Source: Candidatus Gastranaerophilales bacterium (GTDB lineage: Bacteria; Cyanobacteriota; Vampirovibrionia; Gastranaerophilales; Gastranaerophilaceae). From it: 32,683 bases of DNA. Each line of letters begins with the position of its first letter. The first letter of the stretch is position 1. The position numbers and the translations under genes are program-made. The stretch spans positions 1 to 32,683 of the forward strand of contig CALVEO010000019.1 of NCBI GenBank assembly GCA_944326615.1. Direction: 5' to 3'. This document shows, piece by piece, positions 1 through 7,992 of the stretch. The notes under the pieces are model-generated. The model made no database searches and had not been told where the DNA came from. It saw only the letters and a program-made list of their open reading frames with translations.

Positions 1-80
1 AACGAAAAACAGACCTCTCAAATATTGTTCCATTCAACTACAATGAGCAAAAGAAAGCTATGTAAGATATTTCAAGCTAG

Positions 81-103
81 TAGGTTGGGGTTTCTACCCC
101 AAC
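81..103 (+). repeat. REP-like hairpin upstream of the RAYT gene
   Basis: The core GTTGGGGTTTCTACCCCAAC (84-103) forms an 8-bp stem with a TTCT loop. The full 23 nt from 81 to 103 recur as an exact reverse complement at 388-410, inside the adjacent transposase gene. Hairpins of this type are the known substrates of REP-associated tyrosine transposases; that this one is the substrate here is inference from adjacency. Confidence 0.75.
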
Positions 104-129
104 AAAAATATTTGTTATAAAATTAAACA

Positions 130-660
130 ATGAACTACAGACGTGCTTTTATTCAAAACAGTTATTTGCATTTAATTGTTGTCTCTTATAAAAGAAAAAG
201 CATATTTGCAGATAATATTGAATTACTAAGACATGCCTTTAAAAATGCAAAACAATTCTTTGACTTTGAAATTATTGCAATTTGTGTTTTGCCAGACCAT
301 ATACATGTAATACTAAATCCTAAAAATATCGAAGAATATCCCAAAATTATTACATCAATAAAATATTACTTCTCTAAAAATTATAATGTTGGGGTAGAAA
401 CCCCAACCTACGGTTATGTTAATAAAGGCGAAAAAGGTATATTCCAGAGAAGATTTTTTGAACATACGATTGCCTCAGAAGAAGAATTAAACAATCAAAT
501 TAATTACATTCATTACAATCCTGTAAAACATGGACAAGTAAATAAAGTAAAGGACTGGCAGTATTCTTCTTTTCACAAATTCGTAAAACTGGGTTTATAT
601 GATAATGATTGGGGCAGCGAAAAAGACATTGAAAATATCAGAGATTTGGATTTTGAATAG
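130..660 (+). CDS. REP-associated tyrosine transposase (Y1_Tnp, IS200-like family)
   Basis: 176 aa, a usual length for single-domain Y1 transposases of the RAYT branch. The HUH-type metal site is the H-I-H of DHIHVIL (about residues 56-62). The conserved YIHYNPVKHGQV block near residues 137-148 is typical of the family and carries a candidate catalytic tyrosine. These enzymes nick and join single-stranded DNA at hairpins rather than using terminal inverted repeats. A 23-nt hairpin lies just upstream (81-103) and its exact reverse complement lies in frame in the gene (388-410), encoding VGVETPTY. No transposon ends or target duplication are seen, so this looks like a resident RAYT gene and not a complete IS. 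The start has no Shine-Dalgarno; TAAAAT (118-123) sits 6 nt before the ATG, suggesting a leaderless message. The catalytic core looks intact. Confidence 0.88.
   Translation: MNYRRAFIQNSYLHLIVVSYKRKSIFADNIELLRHAFKNAKQFFDFEIIAICVLPDHIHVILNPKNIEEYPKIITSIKYYFSKNYNVGVETPTYGYVNKGEKGIFQRRFFEHTIASEEELNNQINYIHYNPVKHGQVNKVKDWQYSSFHKFVKLGLYDNDWGSEKDIENIRDLDFE
388..410 (-). repeat. Inverted copy of the REP-like hairpin inside the RAYT gene
   Basis: This segment is the exact 23-nt reverse complement of 81-103. It is read in frame by the transposase gene as VGVETPTY, so the mobile or regulatory hairpin is part of the coding sequence. Confidence 0.75.
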
Positions 661-777
661 TCTTTATCTCTGTTACTTATTATCAAATCAAATGTTAATT
701 TATAACAATACTCATGAAAAAAAAATTTTGTCAGTCAAAATGCATGTCGTAAAATATGCGCACTGAGAAAAATTACA

Positions 778-807
778 TTTACAAAGTCATAAGTTTTTTA
801 TTATAAT
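778..807 (+). promoter_or_regulatory. Promoter of the GNAT gene, likely leaderless
   Basis: TTTACA (778-783), an 18-nt spacer and TATAAT (802-807) are followed by 6 nt and the ATG at 814. Transcription would begin at or next to the start codon. No Shine-Dalgarno is present. Confidence 0.65.
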
Positions 808-813
808 TATGTA

Positions 814-1344
814 ATGGATAATATTTTTTTAGAAACAAAAAGATTAATATTAAGGCAGATGTCTGAAAATGATTTTTCAGATATTGCCGAAATGCTTAAA
901 AATCCTAATGTTATGTATGCATGGGAATATATTTTTGATGATATTGATGTTTTGAAATGGATTAAAAAAAATAGAGAATACTATAAAAAATACGGACTCG
1001 GCTATTTCCTTGCGGTTGAAAAAGAAACATCAAAAACAGTCGGACAAATTGCTTTAATGCCTGATATAGTTGACGGAATTGAATATTATGAAATAGGTTA
1101 TATTCTAAAAGAAAAATTCTGGAATAAAGGTTATGCTCTTGAAGGTGCAAATGTAATGATAAATTATGCATTTAATAATTTAAAATTAAAAAGTGTAATT
1201 TTTGAAATCCGTCCGGAAAATCTTTCTTCCCGAAAAGTCGCTGAAAAATGCGGGGCTGTAGTTACAGGTGAATTTGTCAAAAATGTCCGCGGAAAGAATA
1301 TGAAACATTTGATTTATACTGTTAGTAATGCTAGTATTAAATAA
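814..1344 (+). CDS. GNAT family N-acetyltransferase, RimJ/RimL-like
   Basis: 176 aa, full length for the family. The N-terminus has the typical strand LETKRLILRQMSENDF. The region around residues 85-125 holds the acetyl-CoA-binding part, GYILKEKFWNKGYALEGANV. The late motif ENLSSRKVAEKCGAV is characteristic of RimJ/RimL-type acetyltransferases that act on N-termini or small amines. The substrate cannot be read from sequence; the protein is expected to be cytosolic. The next gene begins 2 nt after the stop, so the two are probably cotranscribed. The start is fixed by the promoter placed 6 nt upstream. Confidence 0.88.
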   Translation: MDNIFLETKRLILRQMSENDFSDIAEMLKNPNVMYAWEYIFDDIDVLKWIKKNREYYKKYGLGYFLAVEKETSKTVGQIALMPDIVDGIEYYEIGYILKEKFWNKGYALEGANVMINYAFNNLKLKSVIFEIRPENLSSRKVAEKCGAVVTGEFVKNVRGKNMKHLIYTVSNASIK

Positions 1345-1346
1345 TT

Positions 1347-2312
1347 ATGAGGTTAAAAATAGATAATTATTTGCAAACAAGAGGGATTTTATTTTTTATA
1401 ATTTTTGTATTCTTAAATATTTTAGCTTTACTACCTTTTGAAAATGTATATATTGATATATTTTCACATTTTAAATTCCAGTATATTTTATTTGAAATTC
1501 TTTTTTGTTTGTTGTTTTTTTATCTATCTTTTCAAAGTAGAAAATTTATTGCATTTATTTTTATATCTTTGCTTTTTATCTGTTTGAATTTTATTGACGT
1601 AGTTGCCTATATAGGAACTCCGCAGATTATAGATTCTAATAACACTATTAAAATCGGCTTGTTTAATGTATTGACTCAAAATAATAAATACAATTCATTG
1701 AAAAATGAGATAAAAGAGCATAATCCTGATATTGTTATTTTGCAGGAAGTAGATGATATATGGCTTGAAAACATAAAAGAGTTAAAAAATAATTATCCTT
1801 ATTTTTTAGAGCATTCAAGATTAGATAATTTTGGAATAGCATTGTATTCTAAAGTCCCTCTTATAAATCCAAAAATAGAAGAATGGACAGATTATGGAGT
1901 ACCTGTTATAAGTATTGAGTTAAAATCAGTTGATAATAGTATATTGAAAATTTACGGGATTCATACATTACCACCGACCGGCAGAGAATACTTCAGAGTT
2001 AGAAATGAAATGTTAGCAGAAATAAATAATATTGCTAGCAGTAATTCTGGACAAAAAATGATTTTTGCAGGAGATTTTAATACTTCTATTTATTCAGTTT
2101 CTTATAAAAATTACATAAAGAACTCAAATCTTAATGATGCACAAATTCTTGCAAAAACATTGAAGGGCACATGGAATACAAGGCATTTCCCCTTTTTAAG
2201 AATTGCACTAGAACATGTTTTGATACCTGCTGATGTAAAATTAAATTCGTTTCAGATAGGCAGAGATTTCGGTAGTGATCATTTGCCAATTTTTGTTAAT
2301 TTATCATTTTAA
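1347..2312 (+). CDS. Membrane-anchored endonuclease/exonuclease/phosphatase (EEP) domain protein
   Basis: 321 aa. Residues 1-90 contain about three hydrophobic membrane segments, and the rest is an EEP-fold domain placed by topology on one side of the inner membrane. Family residues are visible in order: N107 in GLFNVL, E134 in ILQEVDD, the His of YGIHTLPP, the D and N of AGDFNTS, and the terminal GSDHLPI with its catalytic Asp-His pair. EEP enzymes hydrolyse phosphodiesters or phosphomonoesters of nucleic acids, lipids or sugars. The membrane-anchored architecture resembles uncharacterised EEP proteins rather than exonuclease III. The gene begins 2 nt after the GNAT stop. The substrate is unknown. 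Confidence 0.85.
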   Translation: MRLKIDNYLQTRGILFFIIFVFLNILALLPFENVYIDIFSHFKFQYILFEILFCLLFFYLSFQSRKFIAFIFISLLFICLNFIDVVAYIGTPQIIDSNNTIKIGLFNVLTQNNKYNSLKNEIKEHNPDIVILQEVDDIWLENIKELKNNYPYFLEHSRLDNFGIALYSKVPLINPKIEEWTDYGVPVISIELKSVDNSILKIYGIHTLPPTGREYFRVRNEMLAEINNIASSNSGQKMIFAGDFNTSIYSVSYKNYIKNSNLNDAQILAKTLKGTWNTRHFPFLRIALEHVLIPADVKLNSFQIGRDFGSDHLPIFVNLSF

Positions 2313-2435
2313 TCATTTAGTTTTTCTGTTTTTTATTGCTGTACTTATGTAAATCTCTGTAAAAATTTTTAGATTTTTAGTGAAAATTTGGGAAATTTGA
2401 TATGTACATTAGAGCATAAATAATAAATATTTTTA

Positions 2436-2444
2436 TGTTAAAAT
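2436..2444 (+). promoter_or_regulatory. Extended -10 element before the acyltransferase gene
   Basis: The TG-n-TAAAAT pattern at 2436-2444 lies 7 nt before the ATG at 2452. There is no Shine-Dalgarno. The spacing fits a near-leaderless start; no good -35 is visible. Confidence 0.4.
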
Positions 2445-2451
2445 TTCTTGT

Positions 2452-3540
2452 ATGGACAAATTGTTTTCAAATGAAATGAATGTGTTGAAAGCTCTTGCAA
2501 TTTTGCTTGTTGTATCAGGACATTTGGAATTTTCACTTTTAGGTATTTTCCCGCCTTATTCTTTTCAGCTTGCGTTATTTTTCTTTATATCCGGCTGTTT
2601 GTTTAAGGACAAGTATTTGAATGATGTTGCAGTATTTGTTGAAAGAAGAATAAAAAGCCTTCTTGTACCGTATTTTTGGTATAACCTGTTTTATATGCTT
2701 GTTACAATCTTGATAGCAAAGCTGACTGGGAAATTTTGGGGGATGCCTTTGAGTTTCAAGAACTTTTTTATAACGCCGTTTTTAAACGGGCATCAGTTTG
2801 ATCTTTCCTGTCCTCTGTGGTTCGTAACCCAGTTATTTATGACTATGATAACATTTTTGTTTGTGTTTAGAGGATTGAATGCTGTTACAAAAAACAGGTT
2901 TGTTCATCTTGGATTTTTTACTCTGCTCGGGCTTCTTGCAATCCCGTTTTCTAAGATTTTTCCCGTAACTCCTTTAATGCTTATTGTTATAAGAACGATG
3001 TTTTCACTGTTTTTTGTATATCTGGGGTATTTTTATACACATTATATAAAAGACAATTACAATATTTTTACTCCAAAGTGGTTCGGTGCAGTATTTGTTC
3101 TTCAGTCGATTTTGTGGATGTTTAACAGAGATTACGATCCTGAGCATGGAATTGGTTTGAGCTATGTTATAGTGTGGGCAAGATTTGATGATCAGTTAAT
3201 AGTTCCGATAATTACGGCACTAACAGGTATCTGGGCATCATTATTCACCGTAAAAATTCTTTATCCATACGTAAAAGACATAAAATTTATTCATGATATG
3301 GGCAGTGTAACCTATCATATTATGGCTAATCATCTGCTTGTAATGTACATAATAACTGCGATATTTCTGCATATAAACGGAATTCCGATATCAGAGCGTG
3401 CAAACCATGATATTTACTGGATTTATAACCCTGTTCAGACAACGTATCTGTATTTTGTGATAACAATGGTTGTTACAACTTACTTGGGAGTATTGCAGAA
3501 AAAGGCGTATAATTGGATTACAAAGCCGTTTAAAGATTAA
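2452..3540 (+). CDS. Acyltransferase family 3 integral membrane protein
   Basis: 362 aa with roughly ten hydrophobic segments. The start is typical of the family: MNVLKALAILLVVSGHLEF, in which the His of SGH is the conserved catalytic residue of acyltransferase-3/OafA-type enzymes. The Arg-containing segment VERRIKSLLVPYFWYNLFY after the second membrane segment is another family hallmark. Such proteins move acyl groups (often acetyl) from the cytoplasm onto surface glycans or other envelope molecules. No sugar-biosynthesis cluster is adjacent, so the acceptor is unknown. A promoter facing the same way starts 11 nt after the stop and belongs to the next unit. Confidence 0.85.
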   Translation: MDKLFSNEMNVLKALAILLVVSGHLEFSLLGIFPPYSFQLALFFFISGCLFKDKYLNDVAVFVERRIKSLLVPYFWYNLFYMLVTILIAKLTGKFWGMPLSFKNFFITPFLNGHQFDLSCPLWFVTQLFMTMITFLFVFRGLNAVTKNRFVHLGFFTLLGLLAIPFSKIFPVTPLMLIVIRTMFSLFFVYLGYFYTHYIKDNYNIFTPKWFGAVFVLQSILWMFNRDYDPEHGIGLSYVIVWARFDDQLIVPIITALTGIWASLFTVKILYPYVKDIKFIHDMGSVTYHIMANHLLVMYIITAIFLHINGIPISERANHDIYWIYNPVQTTYLYFVITMVVTTYLGVLQKKAYNWITKPFKD

Positions 3541-3550
3541 TCGCAGACAC

Positions 3551-3579
3551 TTGACAAATATGTAAAAATCGTAAATAAT
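3551..3579 (+). promoter_or_regulatory. Strong sigma-70-type promoter in an intergenic region
   Basis: TTGACA (3551-3556), a 17-nt spacer and AATAAT (3574-3579) match the consensus at 11 of 12 positions. Transcription would start near 3586. No good ORF follows before the terminator at 3670-3698, which points to a non-coding transcript. Confidence 0.65.
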
Positions 3580-3585
3580 GTAACA

Positions 3586-3700
3586 TGTAGGGGGAACCCT
3601 AAAGAAGTTCAGTTTCCTTAGAGTTCCACTTCATACCTACAATTCGATGATTGCTAAAATTAATTTAGCTAAAAGCTCTAGTATTCCTAGGGCTTTTATT
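3586..3700 (+). ncRNA. Candidate small RNA of about 115 nt
   Basis: The interval is bounded by a near-consensus promoter and a hairpin with a T-rich tail. Inside, GTAGG (from 3588) can pair with the CCTAC near 3655, and GGAAC with GTTCC, with an inner CTAA/TTAG helix, giving a long interrupted hairpin of about 65 nt before the terminator stem. It does not show the conserved loop of SRP RNA, and it is too short for 6S RNA or RNase P. Expression and function are inference. Confidence 0.4.
3670..3698 (+). terminator. Rho-independent terminator-like hairpin
   Basis: TAAAAGCTCTAG (3670-3681) pairs with CTAGGGCTTTTA (3687-3698) through a 12-bp stem with one T-G wobble and a 5-nt loop. A second hairpin, TTATTATTG-TTGC-CAATAATAA, overlaps its 3' side. 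Confidence 0.55.
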
Positions 3701-3925
3701 ATTGTTGCCAATAATAATTTCTTACCACCTCCTTCCTGACCATTTCCTTCACTGTCGTGTGTCAGAGGGTGATAAGCCGCAGGTATTTACCTACTTGTAC
3801 TTATTGTACAAAATTATATTACAACAATTGGAATTTAATGTCTATAAATTCTATGTGCCAATTGGCGGTCGACTATTGTATAATTATTTCTTATATTATT
3901 TCTGTAGGTAACATAAGGAATGGTT

Positions 3926-4120
3926 ATGAAAGAGTGCAATGAAAAACCTGATTTAAGATATGTTAAATTAGCTGTTAAGAAAATGGGATATTTAAATGAC
4001 TTATTTCTAGATTCGGTTAAGTTTAATCAGTGTGAATGCTACCAAAAGTATCAATATGTTTCATTAGAATTAAGTAAGTTAATATGGATACTAATGGAAT
4101 ATTTTGAGATTGAATTTTAA
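3926..4120 (+). CDS. Small hypothetical protein, 64 aa
   Basis: I do not recognise it. The start at 3926 is preferred over the in-frame ATG at 3920, because AAGGA (3915-3919) lies 6 nt before 3926. A TATAAT (3879-3884) lies about 42 nt upstream, and a hairpin with a T run (4128-4159) follows the stop. The protein is mixed charged/hydrophobic with a C-E-C pair (FNQCECYQ) and a hydrophobic C-terminal helix, LSKLIWILMEYFEIEF. The promoter, ribosome site and terminator around so short an ORF favour a real gene, but no family supports it. Confidence 0.45.
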   Translation: MKECNEKPDLRYVKLAVKKMGYLNDLFLDSVKFNQCECYQKYQYVSLELSKLIWILMEYFEIEF

Positions 4121-4127
4121 ATGCCAC

Positions 4128-4159
4128 TTTTCCCTCTATGTGTGAGAAGGAAAATTTTT
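4128..4159 (+). terminator. Terminator after the 64-aa ORF
   Basis: TTTTCC (4128-4133) pairs with GGAAAA (4149-4154), with an inner CTC/GAG helix, and a T5 run follows (4155-4159). Confidence 0.5.
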
Positions 4160-4195
4160 ATACAAAACATTTGTGTCGAGTGTGGCGGTTACGCT

Positions 4196-6235
4196 CTACA
4201 TTTTGAGCCAGAGAGCATCGTAGGCATTTAATCTTACTGTGAGTTCTTTATTTTCAACGCGTGCACGAACCATTTTATCTGTTAACAAGTTCTTCAGGTA
4301 TATGTCTTTTCCTTTTTTTCCGAAATTGTCATCAGTAAATATAACTGTTGCTTTAATTTTGTTATCGGATAAGTTATTTATTACAACAACTCTGTCATTA
4401 TCTGTTGCACGCACATAGGCAAACACTTCAGGGGATTTTGTTTTCAGCTCGACAAATGATCCTCTTGTTATTACAGGGTATTGTTTTCTAACTTTTATAA
4501 GCTGTTTTACACGTTCATAAACTCTGTTGTTGTATGTTCCTTTGTGATTTACGGCATCTTCAAAAGTTTTTTGAGTTATGGGGCCTCTGTTTATATCGCG
4601 GCTGTCAAAGTAGCTCAGCATTTTAACTTTGTTTTTAACGTCTTTATCTTTTTTCTGTTTTGCTTCCCTGAGTTTGGCGCTTTTATCGGCGTTTGCAAAG
4701 TTGTTTTGTATACCGATTTCATCTCCGTAATAAATTATTGGAATACCGGGCAATGACATAAGAATAGAAAATGCCATACCAATTCTGTCTGGGTTGTTGT
4801 CTAAAAAGTTTGCCATTCTTCCTGATATTCCGAATCCCTTTCTAAACGATGCACCTTTTGGGGCTAAATCTTCAAAGAGGATTTCTCTTGTTTTTTCGTT
4901 TACCATTTCAAGCGTAAGTTCATCGTGAACTCTTAAAAATATTGCCCATGAGGCTGATGGCGGAATTTGCGGTGTTTGTTTGTAAGCTTTCCAAAAATAA
5001 CTGTTATCTGCTGTTACAAGTGATGCCCAGATCGCAGGCATGTATGGAAAATGATAAGCTATCTGCACCTCATCTGTTCTTGTTAATTCTTTTTCTTCGC
5101 CTTTTATAGTTTCTTTAATTTTTCTCTCGGACCCGAAATATGGCAGGATTTTGTTTGGCATCTGGCAGGCTTCAGCTTGAATAACCGAGCGTGGAGCCAC
5201 AGCCTGAATAAATGCGCTAAGGATTTTAATAATTCTATGTGTTTCCTCTAAATTTTCGGCATTTGTTCCGTCTTCTTTTATAAGGTATGGAATAGCATCC
5301 ATTCTGAAAATATCTACCCCCTGATTTGCCCAGAATGCAATAGTTTCAAGGTTATAATATAATACTTTCGGATTTTTCCAGTTAATATCAAGCTGGAACG
5401 GGTAAAATGTGTGGTAAAAATAGTAATCTTTTTTATTAATGGTAACTTTTCTATAGTTATTTTCGGTGATTTCCGGGAAGATTATTCTTCTTTTTGAAAT
5501 TTTGCCGTTTGGTTCTTTGTATTCTGCTACCCAGCCGAGTTTAGGATCTTTGTATTTTGTGTATTCCGGCATTTGATCTCTGACAACAAAGTAATCAATT
5601 TTTGAGGTATCGCCCTTGAGCGCTGATTGAAACCACTCGTGCTGGTCGGAAAAGTGGTTGAGAACTAAGTCAGCCTTGATTTTAAACCCTTTTTGTCTTG
5701 CAGATGATATAAATTTTTGAAATTCAAACATACCGCCGAGATCTTGTCTTATCCCTCTTGGATTTCTGATATCAAATCCTGCATCTTCCATTGGGGAATC
5801 AACAAACGGAAGGATATAAATTGTTGTTACGCCGAGAGTTTTAAGGTAATCAAGCATTTGAATATCATCTTTAAAGGTGTTTGTTTTATCAGGATTTTTA
5901 ACACCGAAGTGGTTGGCGTAAAACATATATATAACTTCATCTTTATACCAGTCAGAAGGTCTTTTTAAATCTTCTTCTATTAAAGCGGAGGATCTTTCTT
6001 CCTTTGCTTTCTTTGCTATTGCAAGAATATTTGAATATATTACTTCAACATTTTCCTGCCCGTAAACTTTGGCAAGCGATGTTTTAATTTCTTTTTCAAG
6101 TTTTAAAGGGATAATTGCGTTCTCTTCTTGCTGAATTTCTTGTTTAGTCAGATTTTCGTTAACAGCATAAGAAATTCCTGCAGTGGTATTAAATATAAGA
6201 AGTGAAGCCAGTAATATTGCCAGTAACTTTCTCAT
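4196..6235 (-). CDS. Secreted GH13 glycosidase/transglucosidase, trehalose-synthase-like
   Basis: 679 aa. An N-terminal Sec signal peptide (MRKLLAILLASLLIF to about residue 24) sends it to the periplasm or outside. Residues ~95-560 form the GH13 barrel: region I DLVLNH (189-194), nucleophile D313 in IFRMDAIPY, acid/base E355 in IQAEAC, and D438 in LRVHDELTLEMV. The words HDELTLEMV, YHFPYMPAIW and LPGIPIIYYGDEIG resemble trehalose synthase (maltose alpha-glucosyltransferase) more than ordinary alpha-amylases. A C-terminal beta domain with KTKSPEVFAYVR follows. Trehalose synthases are usually cytosolic, so an exported member is unusual. Substrate specificity is inference; alpha-glucosidase or amylase activity is possible. 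The start is supported by AAGGGAGG 9 nt upstream. Confidence 0.85.
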   Translation of the reverse strand: MRKLLAILLASLLIFNTTAGISYAVNENLTKQEIQQEENAIIPLKLEKEIKTSLAKVYGQENVEVIYSNILAIAKKAKEERSSALIEEDLKRPSDWYKDEVIYMFYANHFGVKNPDKTNTFKDDIQMLDYLKTLGVTTIYILPFVDSPMEDAGFDIRNPRGIRQDLGGMFEFQKFISSARQKGFKIKADLVLNHFSDQHEWFQSALKGDTSKIDYFVVRDQMPEYTKYKDPKLGWVAEYKEPNGKISKRRIIFPEITENNYRKVTINKKDYYFYHTFYPFQLDINWKNPKVLYYNLETIAFWANQGVDIFRMDAIPYLIKEDGTNAENLEETHRIIKILSAFIQAVAPRSVIQAEACQMPNKILPYFGSERKIKETIKGEEKELTRTDEVQIAYHFPYMPAIWASLVTADNSYFWKAYKQTPQIPPSASWAIFLRVHDELTLEMVNEKTREILFEDLAPKGASFRKGFGISGRMANFLDNNPDRIGMAFSILMSLPGIPIIYYGDEIGIQNNFANADKSAKLREAKQKKDKDVKNKVKMLSYFDSRDINRGPITQKTFEDAVNHKGTYNNRVYERVKQLIKVRKQYPVITRGSFVELKTKSPEVFAYVRATDNDRVVVINNLSDNKIKATVIFTDDNFGKKGKDIYLKNLLTDKMVRARVENKELTVRLNAYDALWLKM

Positions 6236-6387
6236 AAAAATGCCTCCCTTATTAATTATTCTCTTATTCTAGCATCAGAGTAATCATACACAATTATCAA
6301 ATCAGCTAATGTAACAAAACCATTATATTATAAAAGTTATATCCTGTGAGGTAATTTTATAATCTTTGTAGTTTTGTTACAAAAAAA

Positions 6388-6855
6388 TTATGACTGTTTT
6401 GTTTCTGAATTTATATAATTACTTATTATCTCTGCTGCTTCCATTACCAGTCTTTCACATGGACGGGCTTTGTAATATTCTTCGGTTCTTTTTGAAGGTA
6501 TAGGAGAATCATATTTTACATCCAGCCCGAGAAGTTCCCGGCATATTATCGTTTTATTTTTCTTTATAAATTCATTTGCAAGATATTGAATTCTCTTATA
6601 GTGCTCTGCTTTTATTTTATCATTTGCAGGTGTTGTGTAGCCGTATTTCAATCCTGCTATCATAAACATTGAACTGACAGCCCCGCAGACTTCTCTTAGC
6701 CTTCCCATTCCGCCTCCGAATGATGATGAGAGTTTTAATGCAGTATCAAAATCAAGCCCCAGATCATCCGAGAATGCGCAAAAAACCGACTGTGCACAAT
6801 TATAACCGCTTCTGAACAATTCTCCAGCTTTTTTTGAATATTTATTTTCTTCCAT
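6388..6855 (-). CDS. C_GCAxxG_C_C family probable redox protein
   Basis: 155 aa, usual for the family. The defining cysteines are visible: C20 in GYNCAQSVF (N-terminal helix), the VCGAVSSM motif (the GCAxxG position) after the SSFGGGMGRLREVCG loop, C in ICRELLG, and C in ARPCERLV near the C-terminus. The family is a presumed redox-active or metal-binding helical protein, often near electron-transfer or transport genes; its biochemical role is not established. TACAAT (rc of 6862-6867) lies 6 nt before the ATG with no Shine-Dalgarno, so the message may be leaderless. It is divergent from the MCE gene. Confidence 0.88.
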   Translation of the reverse strand: MEENKYSKKAGELFRSGYNCAQSVFCAFSDDLGLDFDTALKLSSSFGGGMGRLREVCGAVSSMFMIAGLKYGYTTPANDKIKAEHYKRIQYLANEFIKKNKTIICRELLGLDVKYDSPIPSKRTEEYYKARPCERLVMEAAEIISNYINSETKQS

Positions 6856-6926
6856 AAGCGTATTGTACTATAAAATTAATCTGTTCGGGAATGTGTTTTT
6901 ATTTTATATAAAATAGAATTTCCAAT

Positions 6927-7811
6927 ATGAACAATCTTTATAAATCATTAACTGTTATTGGCATACTTTTGATTATTGCGGGAGCATATTACAATTACAA
7001 AACAAACACTTATGTAACGGCAGAATTTAAAAATCTGCGTCCTTTTCATGACAGGGCGCCTGTTTATTATAACGGATTTAAAATCGGCAGTGTCGTAAAG
7101 GTGCGCCCGAATAAAACTTATACATCAACGATTGTAACAATGAAACTTCATCCTCATGATCTTCATCTGCCTGTAAATATTTCCGCTAATTTAAAAAAAG
7201 AGCGTAACAGATGGAATAGAAAGTTCGATTATATTGATTTAATTTATCCTAAAGCTCCTTCAATATTTTATTTGAAAGATGGAGACAGAATATCTGGGAA
7301 AACTACTGTTGAACTTGAATCTTATCTTGCCAATCAGGACCCGGAGTCTTTAGAAGTAATGAAAGCAGATGCTGCTGAAACTATAAAGAATTTGAATATA
7401 ACAATTCAAACACTCGGGGATTTGTTTTCAACATTGAATTCTATGGCATCGGATGTTAAGCCGAATGTTGTTAAAGCCTCATCTGATTTAAGTGAAAGTA
7501 CCGGAAATTTTGTGAAAATTTCTTCAAATGCTGGTGTTACAACAACAAACCTGAATGAAGCTTTTAACGAAAAGAGACTTGATAGCACAGCAAAAAATTT
7601 CCAGATTGTAAGCCGTAACGTAAAACTTATGACAAATGAACTGAATAATACAATTCCGCAAATAGGCTGTACAATTAATGAAGTGAACAGAGTTCTGTGT
7701 AATTTAGATGAAATGACAGAAGGTTTAAATTGCACCATGAAAAAGCCGTTCGGCGGTCTAAGACTGATTTTTGGCAGTCCTGTGGGCAAAAAATGCAGCT
7801 GTGATAAATAA
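6927..7811 (+). CDS. MCE/MlaD domain protein, lipid-transport substrate-binding component
   Basis: 294 aa. One N-terminal membrane helix (residues 5-22) anchors it in the inner membrane, with the MCE domain (about 30-125) in the periplasm: VTAEFKNLRPFHDRAPVYYNGFKIGSVV carries the typical channel-lining strand. The rest is helical and Asn/Thr-rich, like the C-terminal regions of cyanobacterial and Mla-type MCE proteins. It ends in KKCSCDK. MlaD-like proteins form hexameric rings working with a permease (MlaE) and an ATPase (MlaF) to move phospholipids between membranes. Neither partner is in this window, so the gene is separated from them. TAGAAT at 6914-6919 lies 7 nt before the ATG, with no Shine-Dalgarno. 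Confidence 0.85.
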   Translation: MNNLYKSLTVIGILLIIAGAYYNYKTNTYVTAEFKNLRPFHDRAPVYYNGFKIGSVVKVRPNKTYTSTIVTMKLHPHDLHLPVNISANLKKERNRWNRKFDYIDLIYPKAPSIFYLKDGDRISGKTTVELESYLANQDPESLEVMKADAAETIKNLNITIQTLGDLFSTLNSMASDVKPNVVKASSDLSESTGNFVKISSNAGVTTTNLNEAFNEKRLDSTAKNFQIVSRNVKLMTNELNNTIPQIGCTINEVNRVLCNLDEMTEGLNCTMKKPFGGLRLIFGSPVGKKCSCDK

Positions 7812-7829
7812 GTATAACAACATTCGTAG

Positions 7830-7975
7830 AGGGAGAATGTAGCCGTTCCATCCGCCAAATAGTGTTTGCGTAATTACTTATATTCTTTATCCTCTCACTA
7901 ATCTGGGAGACGGCGCCGCTCTTGACGAGCCTGCGAGTCATTAGAGATGCGGGTGAGGGTTTTATTGGAGGAGAT
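7830..7975 (+). repeat. Mosaic intergenic repeat, copy C
   Basis: The left part has a hairpin of the shared type, GAATG-TAGC-CGTTC (7835-7848), with a T-G wobble. The right part (about 7915-7970) matches the module GCTCTTGACGAGC...GATGCGGGTGAGGGTTT of copy A (23060-23104) with two or so differences. It fills the space between the MCE gene and the ArsR gene; no gene is seen in it. Confidence 0.75.
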
Positions 7976-7992
7976 CAAGCTATTATCATATA

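Noticed and set aside
3586-3700. SRP RNA or 6S RNA identity for the candidate small RNA
   Set aside because: The conserved SRP loop is absent and the length is too short for 6S RNA.
3702-3942. Two overlapping plus-strand ORFs of 69 and 61 aa
   Set aside because: No ribosome site, unusual Cys/Tyr/Leu-rich composition, and they overlap each other in different frames; the 64-aa ORF at 3926 has better signals.
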